A DNA stretch of 64,000 bases, taken from positions 106,896-170,895 of the forward strand of contig JAVBLC010000013.1 in NCBI GenBank assembly GCA_031553805.1, in the 5' to 3' direction. Of the stretch, positions 43,830-51,764 are shown piece after piece. Below the pieces are notes generated by a model. That model did not search any database and was not told the DNA's origin. It saw nothing but the letters and a program-made list of their open reading frames with translations. The translations under genes were made by a program, and so were the position numbers. This DNA is from JAITVB01 sp031553805 (GTDB taxonomy: Bacteria > Bacteroidota > Bacteroidia > Bacteroidales > Rikenellaceae). The first letter of the stretch is position 1; each line of letters opens with the position of its first letter.

Positions 43830-44294
43830 TTATTCGGGACTCTTTTCAGGGGCGAGGGCGAAGTCGAGGTCGCTCTTCTCGACTTTCGTGTGCCAATCGC
43901 CCACTCGCTTGTAATCCTTTTGCGAGAACTTCACGGTTTGTTTCGTCGTCGGATAGACCCCGTTCTCGGGGCCGTCGACGTCCTCGAAAATGACCTCGGC
44001 CAAATAATCGATGCGGCGGCTGGCGTAATCATAACCGCCGTCGGAAGCGGTATAAACCGTGTCGGACGGAATGCCGGGATATTCTGGGTGTTCGACGAAA
44101 ACCATCCGGATGCCCGGAATACCCGTCCCTGTTTCCGCGTCGGTCACCTTGCCCTTGAGCTGGTACTCGGTCGTCGGAGTGCCGTACATATCCATAGGCC
44201 CGTCGTCGTTCGTGCAGGCCGAAAAGCCCAGCAACACCAACAGGCCGGAAATCATCCGGAGCAAAAATCTTTTCGCACTCGTCTTTTTCTCCAT
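43830..44294 (-). CDS. Lipoprotein of the rSAM/lipoprotein system (A)
   Basis: 154 residues from ATG 44294 (an upstream-open frame to 44342 is rejected for lack of a sensible signal peptide). Signal peptide RFLLRMISGLLVLLGFSAC with lipid-anchor C27, nearly the same as in lipoprotein B. Next come MYGTPTTEYQLKGKVTD (MYG at 36-38), ETGTGIPGIRMVFVEHP resembling a carboxypeptidase-regulatory-like beta-sandwich, and EDVDGPENGVYP. The final motif is KVEKSDLDF at 137-145, again nine residues from the end. First gene of the three-gene leftward operon; 15 bases separate it from lipoprotein B. A weak -7-like TATCTTTC lies about 20 bases upstream on the minus strand. Confidence 0.85.
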   Translation of the reverse strand: MEKKTSAKRFLLRMISGLLVLLGFSACTNDDGPMDMYGTPTTEYQLKGKVTDAETGTGIPGIRMVFVEHPEYPGIPSDTVYTASDGGYDYASRRIDYLAEVIFEDVDGPENGVYPTTKQTVKFSQKDYKRVGDWHTKVEKSDLDFALAPEKSPE

Positions 44295-44424
44295 ATCCGT
44301 CGCCTTTTTAGAAAGATACATCTCAATGGCAAAACGCTGCACGAAAAGGCATCCATTTTGTGTATATTTTTACCAAATTGACCCTCGACGGTTGAATCCC
44401 TAAAAGATTCTCGGGGCTTTTTCG

Positions 44425-44432
44425 TATATTTG
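44425..44432 (+). promoter_or_regulatory. -7 promoter box for the thioredoxin-like lipoprotein gene
   Basis: TATATTTG, perfect TAnnTTTG, 20 bases before the ATG at 44453. Confidence 0.6.
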
Positions 44433-44452
44433 AGTTTTAAATCGGTTGAATT

Positions 44453-45406
44453 ATGCGTGCAAATCAATCCATACGATGGGGAAACGTGTTGGCAGCCGCC
44501 GCCGTGATCCTCTTGTTCACGGCCGGTTGCGGCAACCGCGCCGGAAAGCCCGCCGCGGGAAACACTCCTGACCACAACCTGACCCTTCCCGTTCCGCCGG
44601 CCATGATGACCGATCCTACAGAACAGGCAGCCTATATCGCCACCCACTATTGGGAAGCCTTTGACTTTGCCGACACCACCTGGACGACTGACAGCGCTAC
44701 GCTGGAGCAGCTTCTCGTCAACTACGCCGACCTGTTGAACAGGCTGCCGCTCAAGCAGGGCGAGCAAGCCATCACCGGCTTTATGGGCCAGGTCGAGTCG
44801 AAAAGCGGCACGGCCCTCTTCGCCCGGTTCACCGAATTGATCGAGCAATACCTTCACGACCCCAATTCGCCGGTACAGAATGAAGAACTCTACATCCCCG
44901 TGCTGGAAGCGATCCTGGCTTCGCCCCGCATCGACACGCTCGGAAAGATCCGTCCCCGGGTACAACTCGAAATGGCGATGAAAAACCGGCCGGGCACCGC
45001 AGCCAACGACATCGAATATTCTCTTGCTTCGGGCGCTAAGGGACGGTTGTCGTCGATCCGGGCCGATTACACGGTGGTGATGTTCTACAACCCCGATTGC
45101 AACGCCTGCCGCGAAGTCGAAGGAGCGCTGTCGCAATCGCCTACGATCAGCCACCTGTTGGAAATGAAGAAGGTGGCCGTGCTCGCCGTCTATCCCGACG
45201 AAGACCTGACCGCGTGGCGGCAATTCCTGCCCGAGATGCCCAAAGGATGGGTGGTGGGGTATGATGCGGGAGGCCGGATCTCGGCCGAGGGAACGTATGA
45301 CCTCAAAGCTATCCCCACCCTCTATTTACTTGATAAAGACAAACGGGTGATCTTGCGGGATGCTCCCGCCGGACTGATTGAGGAGTTTTTGTATAATGCT
45401 TATTGA
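44453..45406 (+). CDS. Thioredoxin-like lipoprotein (DUF5106 type)
   Basis: 317 residues with a lipoprotein signal ending LLFTAGC. The N-terminal helical domain (about residues 50-180; AAYIATHYWEAFDFADTTW) corresponds to DUF5106 of Bacteroidetes. The C-terminal half is thioredoxin-like: YTVVMFYNPDCNACREVEG with CxxC at C216/C219, followed by the cis-Pro region AIPTLYLLDKDKRVI. Likely a periplasmic or surface redox protein. It is transcribed divergently from the rSAM/lipoprotein operon, about 160 bases apart. A functional link is possible but not shown. Confidence 0.82.
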   Translation: MRANQSIRWGNVLAAAAVILLFTAGCGNRAGKPAAGNTPDHNLTLPVPPAMMTDPTEQAAYIATHYWEAFDFADTTWTTDSATLEQLLVNYADLLNRLPLKQGEQAITGFMGQVESKSGTALFARFTELIEQYLHDPNSPVQNEELYIPVLEAILASPRIDTLGKIRPRVQLEMAMKNRPGTAANDIEYSLASGAKGRLSSIRADYTVVMFYNPDCNACREVEGALSQSPTISHLLEMKKVAVLAVYPDEDLTAWRQFLPEMPKGWVVGYDAGGRISAEGTYDLKAIPTLYLLDKDKRVILRDAPAGLIEEFLYNAY

Positions 45407-45866
45407 GGCGGCCCTGCACTGGGGGATTTTTCACTAACGAAGCGGTTTGAGTTTTTACCCGATCGTTATTGCGTCGTCACTTTCTTATGTTACCTCCCTT
45501 CGGTCGGTGAGCTCGCCCGCCGCTTTGCGGCGACCTCGGTTGGCCCGCGTCGGCGTGGCTCCTGTGGCCCAGCCTAGAACGGACGGTCGATAGTTATTTC
45601 GATCCAGCGGCCTTTAGGCCGAGCGTCCGTAGGTTAGCGGGCCAACGGCCCGCAAGCGCCTTATAGCCGGAGGTTGGGGCCCCACTTAGGTTTTCGAAAG
45701 GGGTGTAAGACGCCGGTACTGGAATGGAGGCGTAGCCGGAATGCAATACCGGCTCGCCCCTTTCGAAAGCCTTAGTGGGTCAATCGCAGGCGGGGCGCAC
45801 AAAAGGATTTTTTGCCACTTTTGTATCCTTACAAAAGTGGAGCAAAACATTTCACTAAAGAAAATT
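45407..45866. repeat. Gene-free region rich in palindromes and repeat fragments
   Basis: About 460 bases with no credible gene. It begins with a decayed R1 unit directly after the stop codon (CCTGCACTGGGGGATTTTT). The segment 45553-45575 (core GTGGCTCCTGTGGCCCAGCC) is identical to one at 61632-61654. It also holds the inverted pair 45681-45703/45757-45779 and a hairpin with arms CCACTTTTGTA/TACAAAAGTGG near 45815-45840. Confidence 0.65.
45681..45779. repeat. 99-bp imperfect inverted repeat with nested palindrome
   Basis: Outer arms of 23 bases (45681-45703 and 45757-45779; cores TTTTCGAAAGGGG and CCCCTTTCGAAAG) enclose an inner pair GCCGGTA / TACCGGC. Folded, it makes a long two-part stem. 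Confidence 0.65.
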
Positions 45867-45905
45867 AAAAAAAGCAGGCCGGGATGTTGCCCCGGCCTGC
45901 TTTTT
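45867..45905 (-). terminator. Terminator of the large LamG gene
   Basis: Arms AAAGCAGGCCGGG / CCCGGCCTGCTTT with flanking A and T runs, 16 bases after the stop at 45921 on the minus strand. Confidence 0.85.
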
Positions 45906-45920
45906 CGTTCACAAACAGGA

Positions 45921-48900
45921 TCAGAACGGACTGCTCGCAGGTACGTCCGAAACAAACGCATCCGGAATAGACACACTATTCACAAAATAGCACGTATTGT
46001 TCTCCTTGGTGATTTCCTTCAGGCGATCGTCGGGATCGACCTTGATCCCGTAAAAATCCCAGTCAATCCCGGCCGGAACGGACAGAACGACGTCGGTAAA
46101 CTTCGGCCGGAGGTCGGTCGGCGCCGCGATCGCGGGCAGTTTCACGGACGAAAGCACCTTGCCGTCAGCATCGACCAGTGCCACGGTCGTGGGCGTCGAG
46201 GCCACACTGCCCAGGTTGTGAACACGCACGGTGATGCGCTCTTTTCCGGCAGTGATGTCGTCGGCGCCAATCCCCAGTTCGGGACGGCGGCGAACATCGG
46301 TACCGCTGCCGACGAGTTTCATCGAGATGAGCGTCGTCTTGCCGGGGGCAAGCGTCAGGGTGATGATCTCGTTGCGGCCAAAATCGACGCGACTTTTAGC
46401 GGATGTGGTATTAGCCGGAGTGCGATCCGTATCAACGGTAGTCGTTTGGGTCAATTCCCATTTGCCATTCAAAAGATCCCAACCGCGCATATCGACTTCG
46501 ACCGGCACGTTATCGGTATTAAACAGTTCGATCTGCAACTCGCGCGTGTTCGACGTCGGAATGAGGATGGCCACCTTTTCAGCCTGTTCGTCCCGGGCGA
46601 AGCGCCAAGTGACGGTCTGGCCGGCATAGAACATACTGCGGTTCATCACCATCCCGCCCAGGCGCGAGCGTTGCATCTCGTCGTGGGCCAGTACCAGGCG
46701 GTCGATCCAGATGCTGCCCTCGGTGTTGATGTACTCGCGCACAGTGGCGTCGTAAATCTGGTCGGCATACAGGGCTTCAAGGTAGCGTTTGTCGCCGGTC
46801 AGTTGCCAGGCGTAGTAACGCACCGGATCGCTCTGGCTGCCCCGCTCGGCCATTTGCAGGATCGTCGGCCCCACCTTTTGGCGCAGGTTGGCGATGTCGA
46901 GCGCATTGGAGTTGATGCTCGACAGGTTTCCGTAATTACCATTGAGCAGCGGGCGCAGGTATTTTTCGTTGCCCGTCCAGCGGTAGGCCGCCCAGAAGAG
47001 CGGGGTGCTGTTGCCCAGGCCCGAGGCGCGGTCTTCGTCGGTGAGGAAATTGATTTCGGAGTTGATGTTGATGTTGCCCTGTGCATCGACCGTGGCGTGG
47101 GCCAGCATGCCGTCCGCCACGCGGATCACCGCCTGGCGGGCCGCTTCGTTGCCGTAGAACTCGCCCATGTAGATCGAAGGCAGCAGGTGCATATACTCAC
47201 GCGTGGACGACCACACCCACGGGCCCTGGTCGGCAATCTTCGTGGCGCTGAAATAATCCGAACGGAAGTGGTAGTGGCCGGCGGCGTTCACCCCGAGGAT
47301 CTTCTCGTTGGTGGCGCGGGCGATCTCCATCATCCGTTCGACCTGTTTTGGGTCGCCGATCGCCATCACGTTCATCTGGCACACCGTGTTGCCCCCCTCT
47401 TCGAACGTGTGGAGGCCGTCGGTCTGGATCGTCGGCAGGCCGTCGGTGATCGTTCCCTCGTCATAAATGGCCTGGGTCAGCATTTCGATCGAGTTTTTGA
47501 TTTTATCGGGCATCACGCCCATGTAGGCCAGCGGCGGGAACCAGTGGCCCAGGTCGGTGTCGTCCGAAATGCCGCCGCCGAATTGACCGCTGGCGATCTG
47601 GCGCTGGTCGATGAAGTATTCGACCATGTTTTTGTGGCGTTTCAGGTTTTCGAGCTGCAGGAAAGCCCAGCGCGGCACACCGGCCGGCACGACGAGCGGT
47701 TCGACCGTCGGTTTTACCTGCTCCGAATTATAGATGTACCAGTAGTTGTAGCCCGGATAGTGGTTGGGCTCGACGCGCAGCAGGTCGCCCATGTCCGCCT
47801 CGAACTGATTGTATTTGTTCAATCGTTTGCTGTTGGTGCCTTCCTCGACGATCATCGCGTAGGTGTCGCGCACCTGGGTGAAGCGGTCGGCTACGTGTTC
47901 TTTCTTCGCTTCATCGAGCGATTTGAAGATCAGGTCGATGCGGGCGCCTTCGAGGTCGACGGACGAAAAATCGAGCCCCGACCCGGCCAGGGTCAGGTAG
48001 AGTGGTTTGTCGTCCGGCAGGATGCGGTCGCGCAGATCGAGGTAGAGCGTGCGCTCCTCGTCCGGTTTGACCGAAAACGTGAAATCAAACATATTGCGCA
48101 ACGGCCAAATCGGGTCTTTCACCTGGATGTTGATCGGGAAATAGCCGTCCATCGTCGGCTGCACGTCGAGTGCGGGCAGAGTGATGCGAATGCCATCCAG
48201 GCCGCCTTTCATATTGCGCCAGGTATAAGACGATCCGCGAGCCATCAGCGGGACATTTTCCTCATAGACCAACCCGGCCGTGCGGAAATCGCTCGGAATG
48301 ATCACATGCACCAACGGCATATGGTCGGTCGGCACCGCGCGGCGCGGAGCCTGCCCGCCTGCTGCCCCATAAGGCATTTCGCCGCGGCGGCCGGCACGGC
48401 CTCCGCCCGAACCCGGGGTGGCGAGCATCACCGAGCGTTCGTCGACCGGATAGCGCCCAGCGATGTATTGCTCGATGTCGAAGATGTTTTCGTTGTTGCG
48501 GCTGCCGTGCGAGGTAAGCGCGTAGCTCAGCGTGGCAACACCCGCCGGGGCCTTGCCCGGGTGGATGTAGTAGGCGGTCAGTTCGCCGATCGGAGTCTCC
48601 TGCTCGTCGTTGGTGAAGACGAGGGTTTTGCCGGTGACGGGCGAAGCGGTTTTATGGAACGTCTTTTCCTGGTTGGCGGGGCGGGTCGAGAACTGTGCCG
48701 CCTCGGTGCTTTCGGCGTTCGACGACACGGCCAGCGAGCCGAAGGCTGCGCCCGCGATCTCGACGTAGTTCCACGGCTCGTCCGGCATCAGGAAACGCAC
48801 CTGTTTTCCGGATGTCGCATAGCAATCCCAGTCGGGCAGTTGGAAATAGTCGTTGCGGCCCGGCAGGCGCGAACGGTTGTAAACGCCCGGCCACGTCGTT

Positions 48901-49907
48901 TCGCGGATGCCGTCGGTGCCTTTCCACCACCAGCGTTTTTCGTCGTATACGTTGTTGGTCTGGACTTTTCGAATTACGGTTTCGTTGTCGGCCAGATAGG
49001 GCGGCAAATCGCCCGGGCGGTTCCAGCCGTAACGCAGCGCCCACTCGTCCTGCCAGCGTTTTTCGGACGGGTTCCGCATGAACGGCTTCACTTCAGGAGC
49101 GTCGCCACGTGCCAGAACGGCAATCTGCGGGTCGGCCAATGCCTGGTCATAGATGCGGATTTCGTCGATCTCGCCGCCGCGGATGAAGTTATAGGCGCTC
49201 TGCACCTGCCACGGGCTGATGATGCGCGAATGGGGGCCGAACTGGTCGAGGCCGGTGTTCAGGACGGCGATCATCTTGTTCTCGGCCACTTTCTGGCCGT
49301 TGATATAGAAGCGGATGCCTTCGGTTTCATCCCAGGTCAGGGCGAAATGCGTCCACTCCTCGGGGGCAGGCAACTTGGGCATCGCATACGACACGCGCAC
49401 CCGCGCCAGGTTGGCGTCGGTCACGAAAGCGTCGAAACCGTGGCCGTTGTAGTCGATCCGCAGCCACACCATATCCCAGCTCGAATGATCGGCATAGCCC
49501 ACGCGGAAGATCGGGAATTCGGTCTGTGTGAAGGGTTGCGCCCCGCGCCACGCAAAGGAGAGCGTACCGCGCTGGGCATAAATATTACCCGGAGCCCAGT
49601 ACGAAAATTGTTGCCGCCCGTCGTCGCAATGGATTGCCGACCCGCGGAAACCGCCCGGAACGATGCTTACCCCACTCTGGAAATTGGGTTCGGCACGGCC
49701 TGCCGCATAATCAGCCCGGAAACCGTGGTCGCCCGAGAGGTAAAAGAGCAGCCCAGAAGCGGAAGCAGGCATTTGTCCCGCCGGTCCGATCGGGGGTTGC
49801 CCCGCCATCTGGGCCATAGGCTGCGTAACGGGTAGGGTTAGGAAAAACATCAATCCCAAGGCCCCGTAGCAGAAACGACGGGCGCCGGGCAAAAACGATT
49901 TTTTCAT
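45921..49907 (-). CDS. Very large secreted LamG-domain protein, possibly polysaccharide-active
   Basis: 1328 residues with a signal peptide (FCYGALGLMFFLTLPVTQPM). Residues about 50-240 form a LamG/concanavalin-like jellyroll (YAQRGTLSFAWRGAQPFTQT, EEWTHFALTWDETEGIRFYI, EIRIYDQALADPQIAVLARG). The central part has beta-sandwich and long helical stretches. From about 780 to 1080 a helical segment (WFPPLAYMGVMPDKIKNSIE, GLHTFEEGGNTVCQMNVMAI, NSTPLFWAAYRWTGNEKYLR) looks like an alpha/alpha-toroid of the kind seen in polysaccharide lyases and glycosidases. The C-terminus (1190-1310) is a CARDB-like adhesion domain (ERITVRVHNLGSVASTPTTV). I do not recognise a named family or catalytic residues. It has a strong promoter and a leader of three tandem repeats. 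Confidence 0.75.
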   Translation of the reverse strand: MKKSFLPGARRFCYGALGLMFFLTLPVTQPMAQMAGQPPIGPAGQMPASASGLLFYLSGDHGFRADYAAGRAEPNFQSGVSIVPGGFRGSAIHCDDGRQQFSYWAPGNIYAQRGTLSFAWRGAQPFTQTEFPIFRVGYADHSSWDMVWLRIDYNGHGFDAFVTDANLARVRVSYAMPKLPAPEEWTHFALTWDETEGIRFYINGQKVAENKMIAVLNTGLDQFGPHSRIISPWQVQSAYNFIRGGEIDEIRIYDQALADPQIAVLARGDAPEVKPFMRNPSEKRWQDEWALRYGWNRPGDLPPYLADNETVIRKVQTNNVYDEKRWWWKGTDGIRETTWPGVYNRSRLPGRNDYFQLPDWDCYATSGKQVRFLMPDEPWNYVEIAGAAFGSLAVSSNAESTEAAQFSTRPANQEKTFHKTASPVTGKTLVFTNDEQETPIGELTAYYIHPGKAPAGVATLSYALTSHGSRNNENIFDIEQYIAGRYPVDERSVMLATPGSGGGRAGRRGEMPYGAAGGQAPRRAVPTDHMPLVHVIIPSDFRTAGLVYEENVPLMARGSSYTWRNMKGGLDGIRITLPALDVQPTMDGYFPINIQVKDPIWPLRNMFDFTFSVKPDEERTLYLDLRDRILPDDKPLYLTLAGSGLDFSSVDLEGARIDLIFKSLDEAKKEHVADRFTQVRDTYAMIVEEGTNSKRLNKYNQFEADMGDLLRVEPNHYPGYNYWYIYNSEQVKPTVEPLVVPAGVPRWAFLQLENLKRHKNMVEYFIDQRQIASGQFGGGISDDTDLGHWFPPLAYMGVMPDKIKNSIEMLTQAIYDEGTITDGLPTIQTDGLHTFEEGGNTVCQMNVMAIGDPKQVERMMEIARATNEKILGVNAAGHYHFRSDYFSATKIADQGPWVWSSTREYMHLLPSIYMGEFYGNEAARQAVIRVADGMLAHATVDAQGNININSEINFLTDEDRASGLGNSTPLFWAAYRWTGNEKYLRPLLNGNYGNLSSINSNALDIANLRQKVGPTILQMAERGSQSDPVRYYAWQLTGDKRYLEALYADQIYDATVREYINTEGSIWIDRLVLAHDEMQRSRLGGMVMNRSMFYAGQTVTWRFARDEQAEKVAILIPTSNTRELQIELFNTDNVPVEVDMRGWDLLNGKWELTQTTTVDTDRTPANTTSAKSRVDFGRNEIITLTLAPGKTTLISMKLVGSGTDVRRRPELGIGADDITAGKERITVRVHNLGSVASTPTTVALVDADGKVLSSVKLPAIAAPTDLRPKFTDVVLSVPAGIDWDFYGIKVDPDDRLKEITKENNTCYFVNSVSIPDAFVSDVPASSPF

Positions 49908-49973
49908 GGGTACTTCAGGATATTTAGGTTAGGTAAGTAGGTGTGCGTTATAAAAAACCTGAAGGGGATGGTG

Positions 49974-50096
49974 GTGCCTCCCGGCACACGGAGTTTTGAC
50001 TTTGCTTAGACAAAGTGCCTCCCGGCATATGGAGCTTTGACTTTGCTTGGACAAAGAACTCCCGACACTCGGGGTTTTGACTTTATTTGGACAAAA
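49974..50096 (-). repeat. Three tandem 41-bp R1 units in the leader of the LamG gene
   Basis: Units begin at 49974, 50015 and 50056, exact period 41. Plus-strand layout: GTGCCTCCCGGCAC-type hairpin, then GGAGTTTTGACTTTGCTTAG. The first unit (nearest the gene) has the intact hairpin; the second and third are progressively altered (GTGCCTCCCGGCAT, GAACTCCCGACACT). On the minus strand they lie between the promoter and the start codon, in sense orientation. Confidence 0.9.
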
Positions 50097-50121
50097 ATAA
50101 TAAAAATATGGGAATTGCAAA
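50092..50121 (-). promoter_or_regulatory. Two-part promoter of the LamG gene
   Basis: On the minus strand TTTG (50118-50121), 18 bases, TATTTTTG (50092-50099). The predicted transcript would have a leader of about 180 bases that contains the tandem R1 array. Confidence 0.75.
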
Positions 50122-50150
50122 ACGACCGTCCCGGCCGGGGTGCCGAAAAT

Positions 50151-50187
50151 GAAAGCGGGCGGCCGCCCGAAGGTAGCCGCCCGCTTC
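50151..50187. terminator. Hairpin terminator after the barrel gene
   Basis: Arms AAGCGGGCGGC / GCCGCCCGCTT with a 12-base loop, just after the stop at 50205 on the minus strand. Confidence 0.75.
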
Positions 50188-50204
50188 AAAACAGGTTCGC
50201 GGTC

Positions 50205-50735
50205 TTAGAACGAGAAGGTCAGACCGAAATTAAGCGTGTTGGCCGACAGGTCGAAACCAAAGATGCCGTCCTCGTCCTGAGCCTTTACATAGCCCAGCGT
50301 ACCGAACGAAGCGTTGATTCCGAAACGCGACGAAAGCTGGTAAGACACACCCGGGAGAATGCCGCCGAAGATAACGTCGCTCGTCGTCCCGTCCTGGTCG
50401 TTGCAGAAATATTTGAAATCGCCCTGGAGGTAAAGACCGAAACGGCCTTCACGAACGGCAAACCAGCGAACATAAGGATTCACGCCATAGTTGGTCTCCT
50501 TGTTGTCGAGGTCGGCATAACCCAGCCCCAAACCGACGGACCAGCGCGGGTTGATGTTGAAACCAACTTCAGGAGCAACACCCCATTGGGTCGAACCGTC
50601 GGTAGTGACGAAACCGGTGAACATCAAATCGTTCGACGAACCGAGGTTGGTCGTACCTACATACCAGCGGCCCTGTGCGTTAGCCGTTGCTGCGCCCAAA
50701 ACCAGAACCGCAACCAATACAAAAATCTTCTTCAT
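50205..50735 (-). CDS. Outer-membrane beta-barrel protein (OmpW/OprF-like size)
   Basis: 176 residues with a signal peptide (MKKIFVLVAVLVLGAATANAQ). Eight or so amphipathic strands: RWYVGTTNLGSSNDLMFTGF, WGVAPEVGFNINPRWSVGLG, NPYVRWFAVREGRFGLYLQG, FGGILPGVSYQLSSRFGINA, ending in a C-terminal Phe (NTLNFGLTFSF), the usual barrel-insertion signal. Family: small porin-like Bacteroidetes outer-membrane proteins. Function unknown. It stands alone, with a terminator after it. Confidence 0.8.
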   Translation of the reverse strand: MKKIFVLVAVLVLGAATANAQGRWYVGTTNLGSSNDLMFTGFVTTDGSTQWGVAPEVGFNINPRWSVGLGLGYADLDNKETNYGVNPYVRWFAVREGRFGLYLQGDFKYFCNDQDGTTSDVIFGGILPGVSYQLSSRFGINASFGTLGYVKAQDEDGIFGFDLSANTLNFGLTFSF

Positions 50736-50903
50736 AAATAAATGGTGTTGTTTAGCGCCTACTCATAAAGCTTTTCGGCATCCGCTGTGGGGTTTTGAAG
50801 GCGCATAATTACAAAACTTTATTAACACCATGAAAAATTTTGCTGTTTTTTAAAAAACAGTATCTGTTATTAAAATTTTTAACTATTGAAAATAAAACAG
50901 ATA

Positions 50904-50926
50904 GGGGACGGAAAAATTTCCGCCCC
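50904..50926 (-). terminator. Possible terminator of the CDGSH gene
   Basis: Near-palindrome GGGGACGGAAA / TTTCCGCCCC, followed on the minus strand by a T-rich stretch, about 20 bases after the stop at 50949. Confidence 0.4.
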
Positions 50927-50948
50927 CGTCGGTTATTCCGGATGGTTT

Positions 50949-51689
50949 TTATTTGACCAGGCCGTCGTCGTATTTGACATCGGCGTGCGAACAGTCGCAG
51001 AAAGGCTTGTTGGAGGAGTGGCCGCAGCGGCACAACGTCACCCGGTTGCGCACCTCGTAGGTGGCACCGTCCTGCCGCGAAACAGGAATCCCGCCGCGCA
51101 CCCACAGCGGGCCGCTGCTCTCGGTGTCGGGATCCTCGATCAGGCAGATCGACGGTTTGAACGGAAGTTCGTAGGGTTTGCCCGTGCGGCGGTTCCACAC
51201 CGTCAGGCGGCCCGAAGCGCAGTGGTTGGCCTCGCGGATCGCCATATCGCGTTTGCCGGCTTCGTCCGACTCTTCGACCAGGTTCCAAATGCTGCGCCGC
51301 GCTTCGCAGAAACGCATCAGGGCACAATATTTCACGTTGTCGGTCAGCGTCAATTCGGGACCCTCGTAGACGTCGGCCCCGTCGGCGATCGACGATTCGA
51401 CGGGGGCGGTGACGGCCGGATTCCAGTCGGCCGACTGGTGCGCCCCGTCGCAGAACGGGGCGTTTTTCGACGCACCGCAGCGGCACAGAGCCACCGGCTC
51501 GCTCTCCATCGGAAAATGGTCGGCCTCCTGGTAACGCCAACAATCGCCGTCGCGGTTCAACATAATGAACTGCTGCACCAAGGGGGGGCGGCCATACACC
51601 AGATAAGGCCCCTCTTCCAATATGGTAATGCGAAATTCTTCCGGGGCAACCACCGTTCCGGCAGCTGTCCTATACGCTTTTCCTTCCAT
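50949..51689 (-). CDS. Protein with two CDGSH-type iron-sulfur motifs
   Basis: 246 residues, no signal peptide. The first CDGSH site is CRCGASKNAPFCDGAH (about residues 89-104), the canonical C-x-C-x(n)-C-D-G-x-H. The second, near the C-terminus, is CRCGHSSNKPFCDCSH, where the conserved Gly is replaced by Cys. Each should bind a 2Fe-2S cluster through three Cys and one His. An N-terminal segment (FRITILEEGPYLVYGRPPLV) and a middle domain with CALMRFCEARRSIWNLVEES separate them. It resembles double-CDGSH proteins of anaerobes; an electron-transfer or iron-sulfur storage role is a guess. Single gene. Confidence 0.85.
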   Translation of the reverse strand: MEGKAYRTAAGTVVAPEEFRITILEEGPYLVYGRPPLVQQFIMLNRDGDCWRYQEADHFPMESEPVALCRCGASKNAPFCDGAHQSADWNPAVTAPVESSIADGADVYEGPELTLTDNVKYCALMRFCEARRSIWNLVEESDEAGKRDMAIREANHCASGRLTVWNRRTGKPYELPFKPSICLIEDPDTESSGPLWVRGGIPVSRQDGATYEVRNRVTLCRCGHSSNKPFCDCSHADVKYDDGLVK

Positions 51690-51764
51690 TCGAGGATATT
51701 GTATTAGCAGGGGATGCTATGGGGCCTATTACCCTATTACTTCATTAATACAATTATTATGCCT

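Noticed and set aside
45741..49835. 1364-residue open frame on the plus strand opposite the LamG protein
   Set aside because: The minus-strand frame has a signal peptide, LamG and CARDB domains and a consensus promoter; the plus frame has none of these and runs through a terminator at its start.
49974..50096. Possible CRISPR array from three evenly spaced repeats
   Set aside because: The repeats are contiguous 41-bp units with no unique spacers, they decay progressively, and no cas gene is present.
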